Positions 49,205 to 57,469 of a stretch of DNA of 64,000 nt are shown one piece after another; position 1 is the first letter of the stretch; each line of letters begins with the position of its first letter. A model generated the notes under the pieces. That model was given only the letters and a program-made list of their open reading frames with translations, searched no databases and had not been told where the DNA came from. The position numbers and the translations under genes were made by a program. This DNA comes from Solibacillus merdavium (GTDB lineage Bacteria; Bacillota; Bacilli; Bacillales_A; Planococcaceae). The stretch is from the NCBI RefSeq assembly GCF_014836935.1, contig NZ_JACSPW010000001.1:124001-188000 (forward strand). Reading direction: 5' to 3'.

Positions 49205-50665
49205 TTGGAAGGACAATTGCCTATGATGGTAGAAGCGCTTTTTAATGAATCGAATGAGCAAATTATTATCTTTAACCGCCTTGGAAACTTAGAATTTATT
49301 AATAATAAGGCGGAGGAAACTTTAAGATCTGTGCATCTTCTTTCAAACTTTTGGAGTAACACTGATAAAAATAATAGCGAATGGGAACGATTTATACGTA
49401 CCGTAATAGAAAATTCAACTTCGAGTACTACTTTGTTTTTAGTAAATAAATATCATCAAAAAATGCCAATAAAGATTTGGGGATATTATCTTCAGCAGAA
49501 ACAGTTGATTTTTACGCGAATTCAATTAAACCCATCTAAAGTTATTTCATTTGAAGAAAAAAATGAGATGCTACAATTTCAGAATTTAATTAACGGGATG
49601 GCACAGGGCGTTATATTGACGATGCTAAATGGAAAGATATTATCGGTGAATGAGATGGCCTTACATTTATTGGATAGAAAGCCTGCGCAAATAGAAAACA
49701 GAAGCTATGATTATCTGTTTGAAGATTGCCAATATGAGTCTTCGGTTATTGTCCAGTATTATAAAAAGATTTCAAACCGTGAAATGGCCAGCCTCTTTGT
49801 GAAAAGGGAAACCGCTGACGGCAAAACAGTTTATTTGAACTTCATAAGTAAAGTAGATGAAAATCTGGGGCTTTTAGTAACAACAATTATTGATCAGACA
49901 GAAGAGATGATGTTGCTTAAAAAGATTGAGCATCAGCAGTCACTATCTTTCATTGGGCAAAACATTGCATCAATTGCTCATGAAATTCGTAATCCAATGA
50001 CTTCTATCCAAGGATTTATTCAAATGATTAAAAGCAGTTTGAATGAGGAGCAAAATCCTTATTTTCAAATTGTAGAATCGGAACTAAAACGAATGGATGA
50101 CTTGCTCGTGGATTTATTGAGTATCGCTAAACCTAAAAGGCAGGTCTTTAAAAACCTAGATATGAAATTGCTCGTTGATGAAGCGATTCAACTTATGCAG
50201 CCGACGGCAATGAGTACCAATGCTATGATTGTATTTGAATATGAGGAAGAAATTGAATATATCATGATGGGAGATTATAGCCGTTTAAAACAAATGGTTA
50301 TAAATATTCTTAAAAATGCTATAGAATCAGTGGAATACAATAATTATATTGTTGTGAAATTACATTATTCTAAAGGTGACTTTATTAAGCTCTCCATTAA
50401 GGATAGTGGGAAAGGCATGGACTCTGTTGATTTGGAAAATGCATTGAATCCGTTCTATACAACGAAAGAATATGGTTCTGGATTAGGGCTTTTACTCGTT
50501 CAGTCAGTTATAAAAGAGCATAATGCGACCCTTCATATTGAGAGTGAGGTCGGTGTTGGTTCCAATTTTATAGTTGAATTTAATTTACAGAGTGATATAG
50601 AATATTTGAATCCTTTGCATGCCTACAAAATAGGTGAGAATAAAATTTCGGCATATATGAAGTGA
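49205..50665 (+). CDS. Cytoplasmic PAS-domain sensor histidine kinase
   Basis: 486 residues without membrane helices. Two PAS-like sections (about 8-110 and 125-235; IIIFNRLGNLEFINNKAE and ILTMLNGKILSVNEMA), HisKA with SIAHEIRNPMTSIQGF, and HATPase with ILKNAIESVEYNN, DSGKGMD and GSGLGLLLV. TTG 49205 lies ten bases after GGGGG. An orphan kinase, no adjacent regulator; KinA-like feeding into Spo0F is possible. It precedes a MhqR-like gene, similar to the kinD-mhqR order in B. subtilis, although KinD itself is membrane-bound. Confidence 0.9.
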   Translation: MEGQLPMMVEALFNESNEQIIIFNRLGNLEFINNKAEETLRSVHLLSNFWSNTDKNNSEWERFIRTVIENSTSSTTLFLVNKYHQKMPIKIWGYYLQQKQLIFTRIQLNPSKVISFEEKNEMLQFQNLINGMAQGVILTMLNGKILSVNEMALHLLDRKPAQIENRSYDYLFEDCQYESSVIVQYYKKISNREMASLFVKRETADGKTVYLNFISKVDENLGLLVTTIIDQTEEMMLLKKIEHQQSLSFIGQNIASIAHEIRNPMTSIQGFIQMIKSSLNEEQNPYFQIVESELKRMDDLLVDLLSIAKPKRQVFKNLDMKLLVDEAIQLMQPTAMSTNAMIVFEYEEEIEYIMMGDYSRLKQMVINILKNAIESVEYNNYIVVKLHYSKGDFIKLSIKDSGKGMDSVDLENALNPFYTTKEYGSGLGLLLVQSVIKEHNATLHIESEVGVGSNFIVEFNLQSDIEYLNPLHAYKIGENKISAYMK

Positions 50666-50730
50666 TTTTGACAAAACTTTCAATCCATCGCTATAATAAG
50701 CATATTACTCAAAAATAGAGGATGGTATTT

Positions 50731-51177
50731 ATGGCTTCAGAGGAAGTAAAACAATCGTTGAAATTATTTATTGTATTATCAAGAGCTCATAAAGCAATAA
50801 GTGAAGCGACGAATCAATTTATACAAAAAAATGGATTAAATCCAACAGAGTTCGCAGTACTTGAGCTTTTATACCATAAAGGTCGCCAGCCATTGCAACA
50901 AATAGGAACAAAAATTTTATTGGCTAGTGGTTCTATTACATATGTTGTTGATAAATTGGAGAAACGCGAGTTTTTGGCTCGGATATCCTGTCCAAACGAT
51001 CGACGTGTAACATATGCGGAAATTACCGATTTAGGTGCTGAATTCATGGACAAGTTGTTTCCTGAGCATGAGCAGCATTTACATGAGTTGTTGGGCGCTT
51101 TATCAGGAGAAGAAAAGCAAACAGCAATTGAATTACTAAAAAAACTCGGGCTTTCTATAAAAGATTTATCTTATTAA
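50731..51177 (+). CDS. MarR-family transcriptional regulator (MhqR-like)
   Basis: 148 residues; ATG 50731 follows GAGGATGG by six bases. Winged helix-turn-helix seen as LNPTEFAVLELLYHKGRQPLQQIGTKILLASGSITYVVDKLEKR, wing SCPNDRRVTYAEIT, and a C-terminal dimerisation helix. In B. subtilis MhqR senses quinones, but no dioxygenase or azoreductase gene is adjacent here. The target is unknown. No Cys other than Cys in ISCPND, near the wing, is obvious as sensor. Confidence 0.85.
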   Translation: MASEEVKQSLKLFIVLSRAHKAISEATNQFIQKNGLNPTEFAVLELLYHKGRQPLQQIGTKILLASGSITYVVDKLEKREFLARISCPNDRRVTYAEITDLGAEFMDKLFPEHEQHLHELLGALSGEEKQTAIELLKKLGLSIKDLSY

Positions 51178-51220
51178 AATATAGGGTCTGGAATAAAATA
51201 ATAGTTCTAGTTCTTACAGA

Positions 51221-51267
51221 AAGGGGGCTGTGTTAAAAGTTGAATTAACTTTTATCACAGCCCCCTT
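51221..51267 (+). repeat. Inverted-repeat hairpin, copy 2 of the family at 27334
   Basis: AAGGGGGCTGTGTTAAAAGTT pairs with AACTTTTATCACAGCCCCCTT with one mismatch in 21 bp and a short loop. The arm GGGCTGTGTTAAAAG is shared with the hairpin at 27334. Between convergent genes; may end transcription from both sides, though a short A/T tail is all that follows. Confidence 0.65.
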
Positions 51268-51352
51268 AACATTTGTATGGTTAATCCTAAAATTGAATCT
51301 TAAAAAGCAATTAGGACGGAGGAATTCCGCTTATATTACTTTACCGGCAATA

Positions 51353-52045
51353 TTATTGAATTGTTAAACCCATTTGTAAAAAGGCATCTGTTAAGTCTGC
51401 TTGAGGTGTATCGTAAATAGTTAATGTAGCAATTAAATTAGTACGTTCAAGAACTACTTTTACGACTTTTTCTCCGTCTACTACGCCTTCATATCCCGTA
51501 ATATTTAAAATCTCTGGACGTTCTGTTAAAATTGTTGAGAAATCAAGATCCTTTACATTATCTGGTGCAATTGCAGAAATCGCTTCTTTTGCTGTTGCTT
51601 TCATTTGCTCGAAAGTAGCCTCTTCTTTATTGACAACTTCAATTTGCATTGAAAGGCCATCATCCTTACTAAAAATAAGTTGATCTACACCAGGTTCCTC
51701 TGCTACTAGGGTATAATTTTCAAAATGCTGAATTGAATAATTCATTTCCTCACTTTTTGCTTCAACTACTTCCTCAGTAAAAGGTTGACTATTGGAAGAA
51801 TAAGTTAATGTTGTAATCTCTTCTTTATTTACTTCCTGTTCATCCTGTGTTTCTTCAATTGGTTCTGTTGATTCGGTTTTTTCTTCTTGTTGTTCCTCTT
51901 GCTGTACCTCATTTTGAGCATTTTCGTTTTCTAACTGCTCTTCGCTTGCGGATGTCGTAATAGGCTCATCTGTGTCTGTATTACAAGCTGCTAATACAGT
52001 AGATAGAATAAGTGCTGCACTGATTGCTGTTAATGATTTTTTCAT
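51353..52045 (-). CDS. Lipoprotein of unknown function with Glu-rich linker
   Basis: 230 residues; lipoprotein signal with VLAAC lipobox (Cys 21), then an extended Glu/Gln/Thr-rich stretch (about 35-75), and a C-terminal domain of about 150 residues (TYSSNSQPFTEEVVEAKSEE; GYEGVVDGEKVVKVVLERTN) with the alternating pattern of a beta-rich fold. GGGGGA ribosome site. Not recognised. Extracytoplasmic membrane surface expected. Confidence 0.8.
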   Translation of the reverse strand: MKKSLTAISAALILSTVLAACNTDTDEPITTSASEEQLENENAQNEVQQEEQQEEKTESTEPIEETQDEQEVNKEEITTLTYSSNSQPFTEEVVEAKSEEMNYSIQHFENYTLVAEEPGVDQLIFSKDDGLSMQIEVVNKEEATFEQMKATAKEAISAIAPDNVKDLDFSTILTERPEILNITGYEGVVDGEKVVKVVLERTNLIATLTIYDTPQADLTDAFLQMGLTIQ

Positions 52046-52108
52046 ATTGCTCCCCCTCTTTAAATGTATAGACGGAATTTTGAAAGATAAGTTTCTGCTT
52101 TAATTGTA

Positions 52109-52720
52109 TCAGAATAAAGGTAAAACTAAAAATAATAGCAAAACAAACACGATATGGGAAACGATAATTAGTGGTAAACTTTTCTTCCATTCGTATAGAG
52201 TGCCCCATAAAATACCTGCGACAATAGCTGCTAATGCACCTGGGAGAAAGCCGCTAACCGCTAGTGAAAGCGAAAACAAAATAGAGGTAACAATAACCGC
52301 CCAAAAAGGTGATGTGAACTGTTTTAATTGTTGTTGTACATAGCCACGCCAAAATATTTCTTCCCCAACAGCAACTATAAATATTAACATTAGGTAATGA
52401 AAAATATTTTGTGGACCGTACACATCCAAAAATTTTGTGATTTCATTTACAGCATTTTTATCGATATAAGGCAGGAGCATATAGCCGAGTTTTACGAGAC
52501 CATATGTAATCGTTCCATAACCTATACCAAAAATTAAATATTGCCAGGTTGGGATACGATCTTCAAATTTCCCCGCCACTAAACTTATAGCGATTCCTAC
52601 TAGCAATGTAAACGCATATAAATACCAAAATACAGATTTTTCTTGAAATGTAAAATACATCATACTAAAAATAAAAACTAATGATACAAGGAGAATAATA
52701 ATTTGTTTCTTGTTTTTCAA
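52109..52720 (-). CDS. CPBP-family intramembrane metalloprotease
   Basis: 203 residues, about six to seven membrane helices. Motif 1 EEIFWRGYVQQQL (EExxxR) and motif 2 HIVFVLL, plus the WGTLYEWKKS segment, mark the CAAX protease/bacteriocin-processing (Abi) family. Substrate unknown; often involved in bacteriocin self-immunity or prenyl-protein processing. AAGGAGGC ribosome site precedes the ATG. Confidence 0.9.
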   Translation of the reverse strand: MKNKKQIIILLVSLVFIFSMMYFTFQEKSVFWYLYAFTLLVGIAISLVAGKFEDRIPTWQYLIFGIGYGTITYGLVKLGYMLLPYIDKNAVNEITKFLDVYGPQNIFHYLMLIFIVAVGEEIFWRGYVQQQLKQFTSPFWAVIVTSILFSLSLAVSGFLPGALAAIVAGILWGTLYEWKKSLPLIIVSHIVFVLLLFLVLPLF

Positions 52721-52805
52721 TGATTTCAGCCTCCTTTAACGTATGTTAACAAAAAATACCCCTTTTATCATCATCTCAATGTTAAAAAGGGTATTTTGCA
52801 TTAAA

Positions 52806-52991
52806 TTATTCGTTATTAGCTAATATTTTATACCGTTTGTGATTAACAACTGTCTTTTCTTCCATTTCTAAATCATGAAAATTATCCGTAATTGTAATAT
52901 CTACAATGACCGAATTCTCATTCACCTTTTCAACGACACCTTTAATGCCGTCTTTAAACTCGATTATATTTCCAACTTCAGCAATTTTCAT
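52806..52991 (-). CDS. DUF2187 family small protein (YkvS-like)
   Basis: 61 residues, KOW-like beta fold: VGNIIEFKDGIKGVVEKVNENSVIVDIT, then VNHKRYKIL at the end. Matches YkvS/DUF2187 of Bacilli in length and pattern. Function unknown; the fold suggests RNA or protein binding. Confidence 0.85.
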   Translation of the reverse strand: MKIAEVGNIIEFKDGIKGVVEKVNENSVIVDITITDNFHDLEMEEKTVVNHKRYKILANNE

Positions 52992-53169
52992 ACACAGTCA
53001 GCCCCTTCATCGACTATTAATTAACAGTTTGTTTGAAATTATACTATAAAGTTCTGTTAGTTTGAATAATTTTGTCATTTTAATATTATTTATTTATTTT
53101 TTCTTTTAGATTAGGAGCTTAATATATGGGATAATAAAAGGAAAAATTAGAAGAAGGAAGTGTGTTTAA

Positions 53170-53358
53170 ATGGCTGACTATCAAGCGATACTAGACCAAT
53201 TAAGAAACGGAGAAGTCAAGTCTGTATTAATTAAGAAGAGTGAATTTTTACAATTTCGTGAACATTTGGTGAAAGATCAGCAATTTAAACATTTCCGCGG
53301 AGTAGCCAAGCAAGGCGGAGACGTTGAATACACATTTTTAAAAAATCCAAGAACATAA
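53170..53358 (+). CDS. Small conserved-looking protein, unknown function
   Basis: 62 residues: MADYQAILDQLRNGEVKSV then FLQFREHLVKDQQFKHFRGVAKQGGDVEYTFL. Ribosome site AGAAGGAAG precedes the ATG. Soluble and basic, with helix-helix-strand pattern. I recognise the general type from Bacillaceae genomes but no function. Confidence 0.75.
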   Translation: MADYQAILDQLRNGEVKSVLIKKSEFLQFREHLVKDQQFKHFRGVAKQGGDVEYTFLKNPRT

Positions 53359-53450
53359 TTATTGTCGAATTTTGCATAATGATTTTTTTGTAAGATCCTT
53401 ACAAAGAGAGTATAATAATGGTAATCCACTATGATGAGGAGGGTGTAGGA

Positions 53451-53654
53451 TTGGGTAGAGCAATGCAGGATAGGGCGCTACTAATCGAAATTGAATTGAA
53501 ACGCAAACAAATGATTCAATCAGGCTTAGAAAATGGATTACAAAGTGATATTACCCTTCAATTAAGCAAACAAGTTGATCGCTTAATAAATACTTTTGAT
53601 CAATCACAAAATGCAAAAACAATGATACATTCGGCAAATGAAAATAATTTATAA
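53451..53654 (+). CDS. Spo0E-like aspartyl-phosphate phosphatase
   Basis: 67 residues from TTG 53451, seven bases after GAGGAGGG. Two-helix hairpin typical of Spo0E: IEIELKRKQMIQSG in helix 1 and LSKQVDRLINTF in helix 2. The signature SQELD appears as SKQVD; the key Asp is kept. Spo0E proteins dephosphorylate Spo0A~P and delay sporulation. Two orphan kinases in this window could act on the opposite side of the same relay. Confidence 0.8.
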   Translation: MGRAMQDRALLIEIELKRKQMIQSGLENGLQSDITLQLSKQVDRLINTFDQSQNAKTMIHSANENNL

Positions 53655-53724
53655 TTTTATGTTTAAATTTCTAATAAGGGGGAATAATATCTTTGAACAC
53701 AGCAACATTCTCATTTCCCCCTTT

Positions 53725-53762
53725 AGAGTAGAAGCGGACAAACGCTACTGCTCTCTTTTTTT
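53725..53762 (+). terminator. Terminator after the Spo0E-like gene
   Basis: AGAGTAGAAGCG pairs with CGCTACTGCTCT (one wobble, one mismatch) followed by CTTTTTTT. A second pair, AAGGGGGAA (53676) and TTTCCCCCTT (53714), lies directly upstream and may form a larger structure. Confidence 0.8.
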
Positions 53763-53863
53763 ATGTATAATACATAAAACTATTCTCAATATTTAGAAAT
53801 TACTGACATTGAAGTTTATCCTAGGTTTGTTAAAATAAAAGAAAATACTAAAGGGGAATAATT

Positions 53864-54730
53864 ATGGAATCAAAAAAGATTGGCTTCATAGGCACAGGGG
53901 TAATGGGAGCAAGCATAGTAAAGCATTTACTCAATGCAGGTCACGAAGTTACGATATACACAAGAACAAAAGCCAAAGCGGATGGTCTAATTGAATTAGG
54001 AGCGAAGTGGGCGTCATCACCCGCAGAGGCTAGTAAAGAAAAACAAATTATATTTACGATGGTTGGATATCCAAAAGATGTAGAAGAAGTATATTTTGGT
54101 ATCGATGGCATTTTCTCTGTTGTAAAAGAAGATTCGATTCTCGTAGATATGACTACTTCCGAACCAACATTTGCGAAGAAAATTTATAATGAGGCAAAAA
54201 ATAAAGGTATACATAGTTTAGATGCGCCTGTGTCAGGTGGCGATATTGGAGCAAAGAATGGAACACTATCCCTTATGGTAGGTGGCGACTTAGATATATT
54301 CGAAAAAATGAAACCTATTTTCGAAGTGTTTGGTCAAAATATAATTTATCAGGGGGAAGCTGGCAATGGTCAACATACAAAAATGTGTAATCAGATAGCA
54401 ATTGCTTCAGGAATGATAGGCGTATGTGAATCGATGGCTTATGGGCTAAAGGCGGGTCTTTCAATGGATGAAGTTCTTCGCTCGATTACAGCTGGGGCAG
54501 CAGGCTCGTGGTCCTTATCGAACCTTGCTCCGCGCATACTTAAGGGTGATTTGGATCCTGGTTTTTATATTAAACATATAATTAAAGATATGAAGATTGC
54601 TCTTGATGAAGCAGAACGTATGAATCTCCAACTACCTGGTTTGGCATTAGCCAAATCGATGTATGACCAATTGCTTGAACAAGGGTATGGCGATAACGGT
54701 ACTCAGGCATTAGTTAAATACTATAAGTAA
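53864..54730 (+). CDS. NAD(P)-dependent beta-hydroxyacid dehydrogenase (YkwC-like)
   Basis: 288 residues, 3-hydroxyisobutyrate dehydrogenase superfamily. Dinucleotide site GFIGTGVMGASIVKHL (residues about 6-21), substrate loop DAPVSGGDIGAKNGTLSLMVGG, and catalytic Lys in GNGQHTKMCNQI (about 170). The usual substrate is a beta-hydroxy acid such as 3-hydroxyisobutyrate or tartronate semialdehyde; YkwC is not clearly assigned. Confidence 0.93.
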   Translation: MESKKIGFIGTGVMGASIVKHLLNAGHEVTIYTRTKAKADGLIELGAKWASSPAEASKEKQIIFTMVGYPKDVEEVYFGIDGIFSVVKEDSILVDMTTSEPTFAKKIYNEAKNKGIHSLDAPVSGGDIGAKNGTLSLMVGGDLDIFEKMKPIFEVFGQNIIYQGEAGNGQHTKMCNQIAIASGMIGVCESMAYGLKAGLSMDEVLRSITAGAAGSWSLSNLAPRILKGDLDPGFYIKHIIKDMKIALDEAERMNLQLPGLALAKSMYDQLLEQGYGDNGTQALVKYYK

Positions 54731-54821
54731 GTAATTTGACATAATATTTATAGTAGATACAAATGCTGCGTGGTACAATAGAGTTATTGTAAACCTGGGA
54801 GTTTGGAAGGAGAGTCATGTA

Positions 54822-55727
54822 TTGGAAAATCAAAAAGGAATTTTACTGGAAAGTGGAACAAATGAACTTGAAATTGTTGAATTTGAAGTAGCAAATAATA
54901 AATTTGGTATTAATGTAATTAAAGTGAAGGAAATTATTCAACCAATTCCAGTCACATTTATTCCACATGCACATCCACATGTAGAGGGAATTATACAATT
55001 ACGTGGAGAAGTGTTGCCGGTGGTTGATATGCTTAAAGTGTTGGGGATTCCGACAGAAAACCGAAATTCACAGCAAAAGTATATCGTGGCAGAATTTAAT
55101 AAGCAGCGTGTAGTATTTCATGTAGATAATGTTACGCAAATACACCGTATATCCTGGGATCAGATAGAAAAGCCTTCTGATATGTATCAGGGAGGGACAT
55201 CACAAGTAATTGGTGTTATAAAGCATAACAGTGAAATGATATTACTTTTAGACTTTGAAAAAATAATGGTTGATATTAATCCTGAATCGAGTATCAGTGT
55301 AGAAGCAGTGAAAAAGCTTGGTAAGCGTGAGCGAACTGAAAAGAAAGTCATAATTGCAGAAGATTCACCATTGCTCCGTAAATTATTGTACGATACGATG
55401 ATCGAAGCAGGCTATGTCAATACAGAGTTTTTTGAAAATGGCCGTGATGCTTACGATTATTTGGAAGCATTAGTCAAAGCGGATAAAGAAATTGAAAAGT
55501 ATGTCCAATTGGTTGTTACAGATATTGAAATGCCCCAAATGGATGGACATCATTTAACGAAGAAAATTAAATCCCATCCGGATTTACAAAAGCTCCCTGT
55601 AATTATTTTCTCTAGCCTAATTACCGACGATTTACGTCATAAAGGGGAAAAAGTAGGAGCAGAAGATCAGATTTCCAAGCCTGAAATTACAGAGTTAATT
55701 TTACGTATGGACAAGCTGATTCTGTAA
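54822..55727 (+). CDS. cheV: Chemotaxis coupling protein CheV
   Basis: 301 residues: CheW-like domain (about 15-155; GINVIKVKEII, GIIQLRGEVLPVVDM) and receiver domain (about 170-300) with acidic pair AEDSP, phospho-acceptor Asp in VVTDIEMPQMDG and Lys in ISKPE. Couples chemoreceptors to CheA and adapts by its own phosphorylation. TTG 54822 follows AAGGAGAG by nine bases. No other chemotaxis genes are close. Confidence 0.95.
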   Translation: MENQKGILLESGTNELEIVEFEVANNKFGINVIKVKEIIQPIPVTFIPHAHPHVEGIIQLRGEVLPVVDMLKVLGIPTENRNSQQKYIVAEFNKQRVVFHVDNVTQIHRISWDQIEKPSDMYQGGTSQVIGVIKHNSEMILLLDFEKIMVDINPESSISVEAVKKLGKRERTEKKVIIAEDSPLLRKLLYDTMIEAGYVNTEFFENGRDAYDYLEALVKADKEIEKYVQLVVTDIEMPQMDGHHLTKKIKSHPDLQKLPVIIFSSLITDDLRHKGEKVGAEDQISKPEITELILRMDKLIL

Positions 55728-55779
55728 ATGTTCATTCAATGAATTGATACTTCCTTATAAAATGTATAGAATAATGAAA

Positions 55780-55817
55780 AAGCCGGGTACTTGTAAAAGT
55801 AATTCCGGCTATTTTTG
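55780..55817 (+). terminator. Terminator after cheV
   Basis: AGCCGG-TACTT pairs with AAGTA-CCGGCT around a short loop with unpaired bases, followed by ATTTTTG. Confidence 0.75.
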
Positions 55818-55925
55818 TATAATGAAATGTAAAATTTCTTTAATGATAGAGTAGCTCTTATACAAATTTGGAAATTTACACCTACTTATGAATTGGAAAC
55901 ATGAAGAAAGAGGCGATATGCACCT

Positions 55926-57467
55926 ATGAAAAAAATAAAAACAGCAATTATTGATATAGGTTCAAATACAATTCGACTTGTACTCTATTCTTATAGTAAA
56001 AATGAAGGATTAAAGGAATTTGGAAATATTAAAACAGTAGCACGCCTTCGCACATACCTTATGCCTAATGGAGAAATGTCCGAAGAAGGGATTCAATTAT
56101 TGGCAGAGACGCTTAAGTCATTCCGATTAATATTGGCAGATTATGAAGTGACCGATATAAAGGCCGCTGCAACTGCTGCGGTTCGCCAAGCGATAAACAA
56201 TGAAGCAATCATTAGCCGTATGAAAGTAGAGACAGGCATTAATGTGGAGATATTATCAGAAGAAGAGGAAGCATATTACGGTTTTGTTGCAGTAGCACAA
56301 TCGATGGATACACCCTCTGCCGTGACAATAGATATTGGTGGGGGATCTACCGAAATTACATTGTTTACAAATAAAAAACTTCAAAAAACAATCAGTTTTC
56401 CATTTGGAACCGTTACATTAAAACAGAAATTTGTAGGCAATACCCTTATAAGTGAAAAGGAACGAGAGAAGCTTCGTACTTTTCTGCTGGAACAATTTTC
56501 TTCTTTAAAATGGATTGTGGATGCTAAATTACCAGTTATCGCAATTGGTGGCAGTGCCCGTAATATCGCGCAAGTTCACCAACAGCAAATAGGCTATCCA
56601 TTATCAGGTGTCCATCATTATGAAATGAAGCATAATGAGCTAAAAAAGCTAGGCGGCTTTTTAATAGCATTAACGTACGAAGAATTAATGCAGCTCGATG
56701 GACTTTCCTCAGATCGTGCAGATACGATTGTACCCGCTCTCGAAGTATTTATTGCGCTCATGTCAGTTGTAGATACAGAAATTTTTCAGATTAGTAAGAA
56801 AGGTTTGCGAGAAGGTCTAATTATTAGCCGCGTATTGCAAGGAAATCCAAAAGCATATGATAAATATAATGTTTTTGAAGAGAGCGGTCGGCAGCTTGCT
56901 TTAGCTTATGGGCGTTCTGAAGAAGAAGCTGCCACATTAGAAAAACTGACAGAGCAATTTTATGTAGAATGCTGTAATGGTAAATTATTTGAATACAATG
57001 AAGTTGACTTACAGCTCTTAAAAAAATCCGCTAAAGTTTATGCAATAGGAGAATATATTGAACTGGATTCCTCAAGTCAGCATACATTTTATTTAATTTC
57101 AAACCAATCTATAGCTGGTTTATCCCATTTAGATAGAGTAAAGCTTGCCCTGCTCGCATCTTATAAAAACCGGGATTACTTTGCAAGGTTTGCCAAACCA
57201 TATGAGACATGGATTTCAAAGGAAGAATTGAAGAAGCTCCGTGATTTTGGTGCCATCCTGAAATTCGCTTATGCTCTCAATATGACGAAGCGTAATGTTG
57301 TAAAGAAACTAACGATAAAAAAAGTAAATGATTATCTTCAAATAGAAGTAATTACAACAGAACGCGCTATTGCCGAATTGGCACAAGCAGAAAAACAAAA
57401 AAAGCATATAGAACGTGTTTTCAAAAGTGAAGTGAAACTTTTATTCAAAGAAGAAGGGTGGAATTAG
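55926..57467 (+). CDS. ppx: Exopolyphosphatase / guanosine pentaphosphate phosphohydrolase
   Basis: 513 residues. ASKHA-fold N-terminus (IDIGSNTIRLVLY, residues about 9-21; second phosphate loop IDIGGGSTEITLF about 136-148) and a C-terminal HD-like helical region. Releases phosphate from polyphosphate and/or converts pppGpp to ppGpp. It ends two bases before the ppk ATG, so polymer synthesis and breakdown are made together. The RelQ gene at the window start is functionally linked if it acts on pppGpp. Confidence 0.94.
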   Translation: MKKIKTAIIDIGSNTIRLVLYSYSKNEGLKEFGNIKTVARLRTYLMPNGEMSEEGIQLLAETLKSFRLILADYEVTDIKAAATAAVRQAINNEAIISRMKVETGINVEILSEEEEAYYGFVAVAQSMDTPSAVTIDIGGGSTEITLFTNKKLQKTISFPFGTVTLKQKFVGNTLISEKEREKLRTFLLEQFSSLKWIVDAKLPVIAIGGSARNIAQVHQQQIGYPLSGVHHYEMKHNELKKLGGFLIALTYEELMQLDGLSSDRADTIVPALEVFIALMSVVDTEIFQISKKGLREGLIISRVLQGNPKAYDKYNVFEESGRQLALAYGRSEEEAATLEKLTEQFYVECCNGKLFEYNEVDLQLLKKSAKVYAIGEYIELDSSSQHTFYLISNQSIAGLSHLDRVKLALLASYKNRDYFARFAKPYETWISKEELKKLRDFGAILKFAYALNMTKRNVVKKLTIKKVNDYLQIEVITTERAIAELAQAEKQKKHIERVFKSEVKLLFKEEGWN

Positions 57468-57469
57468 TT

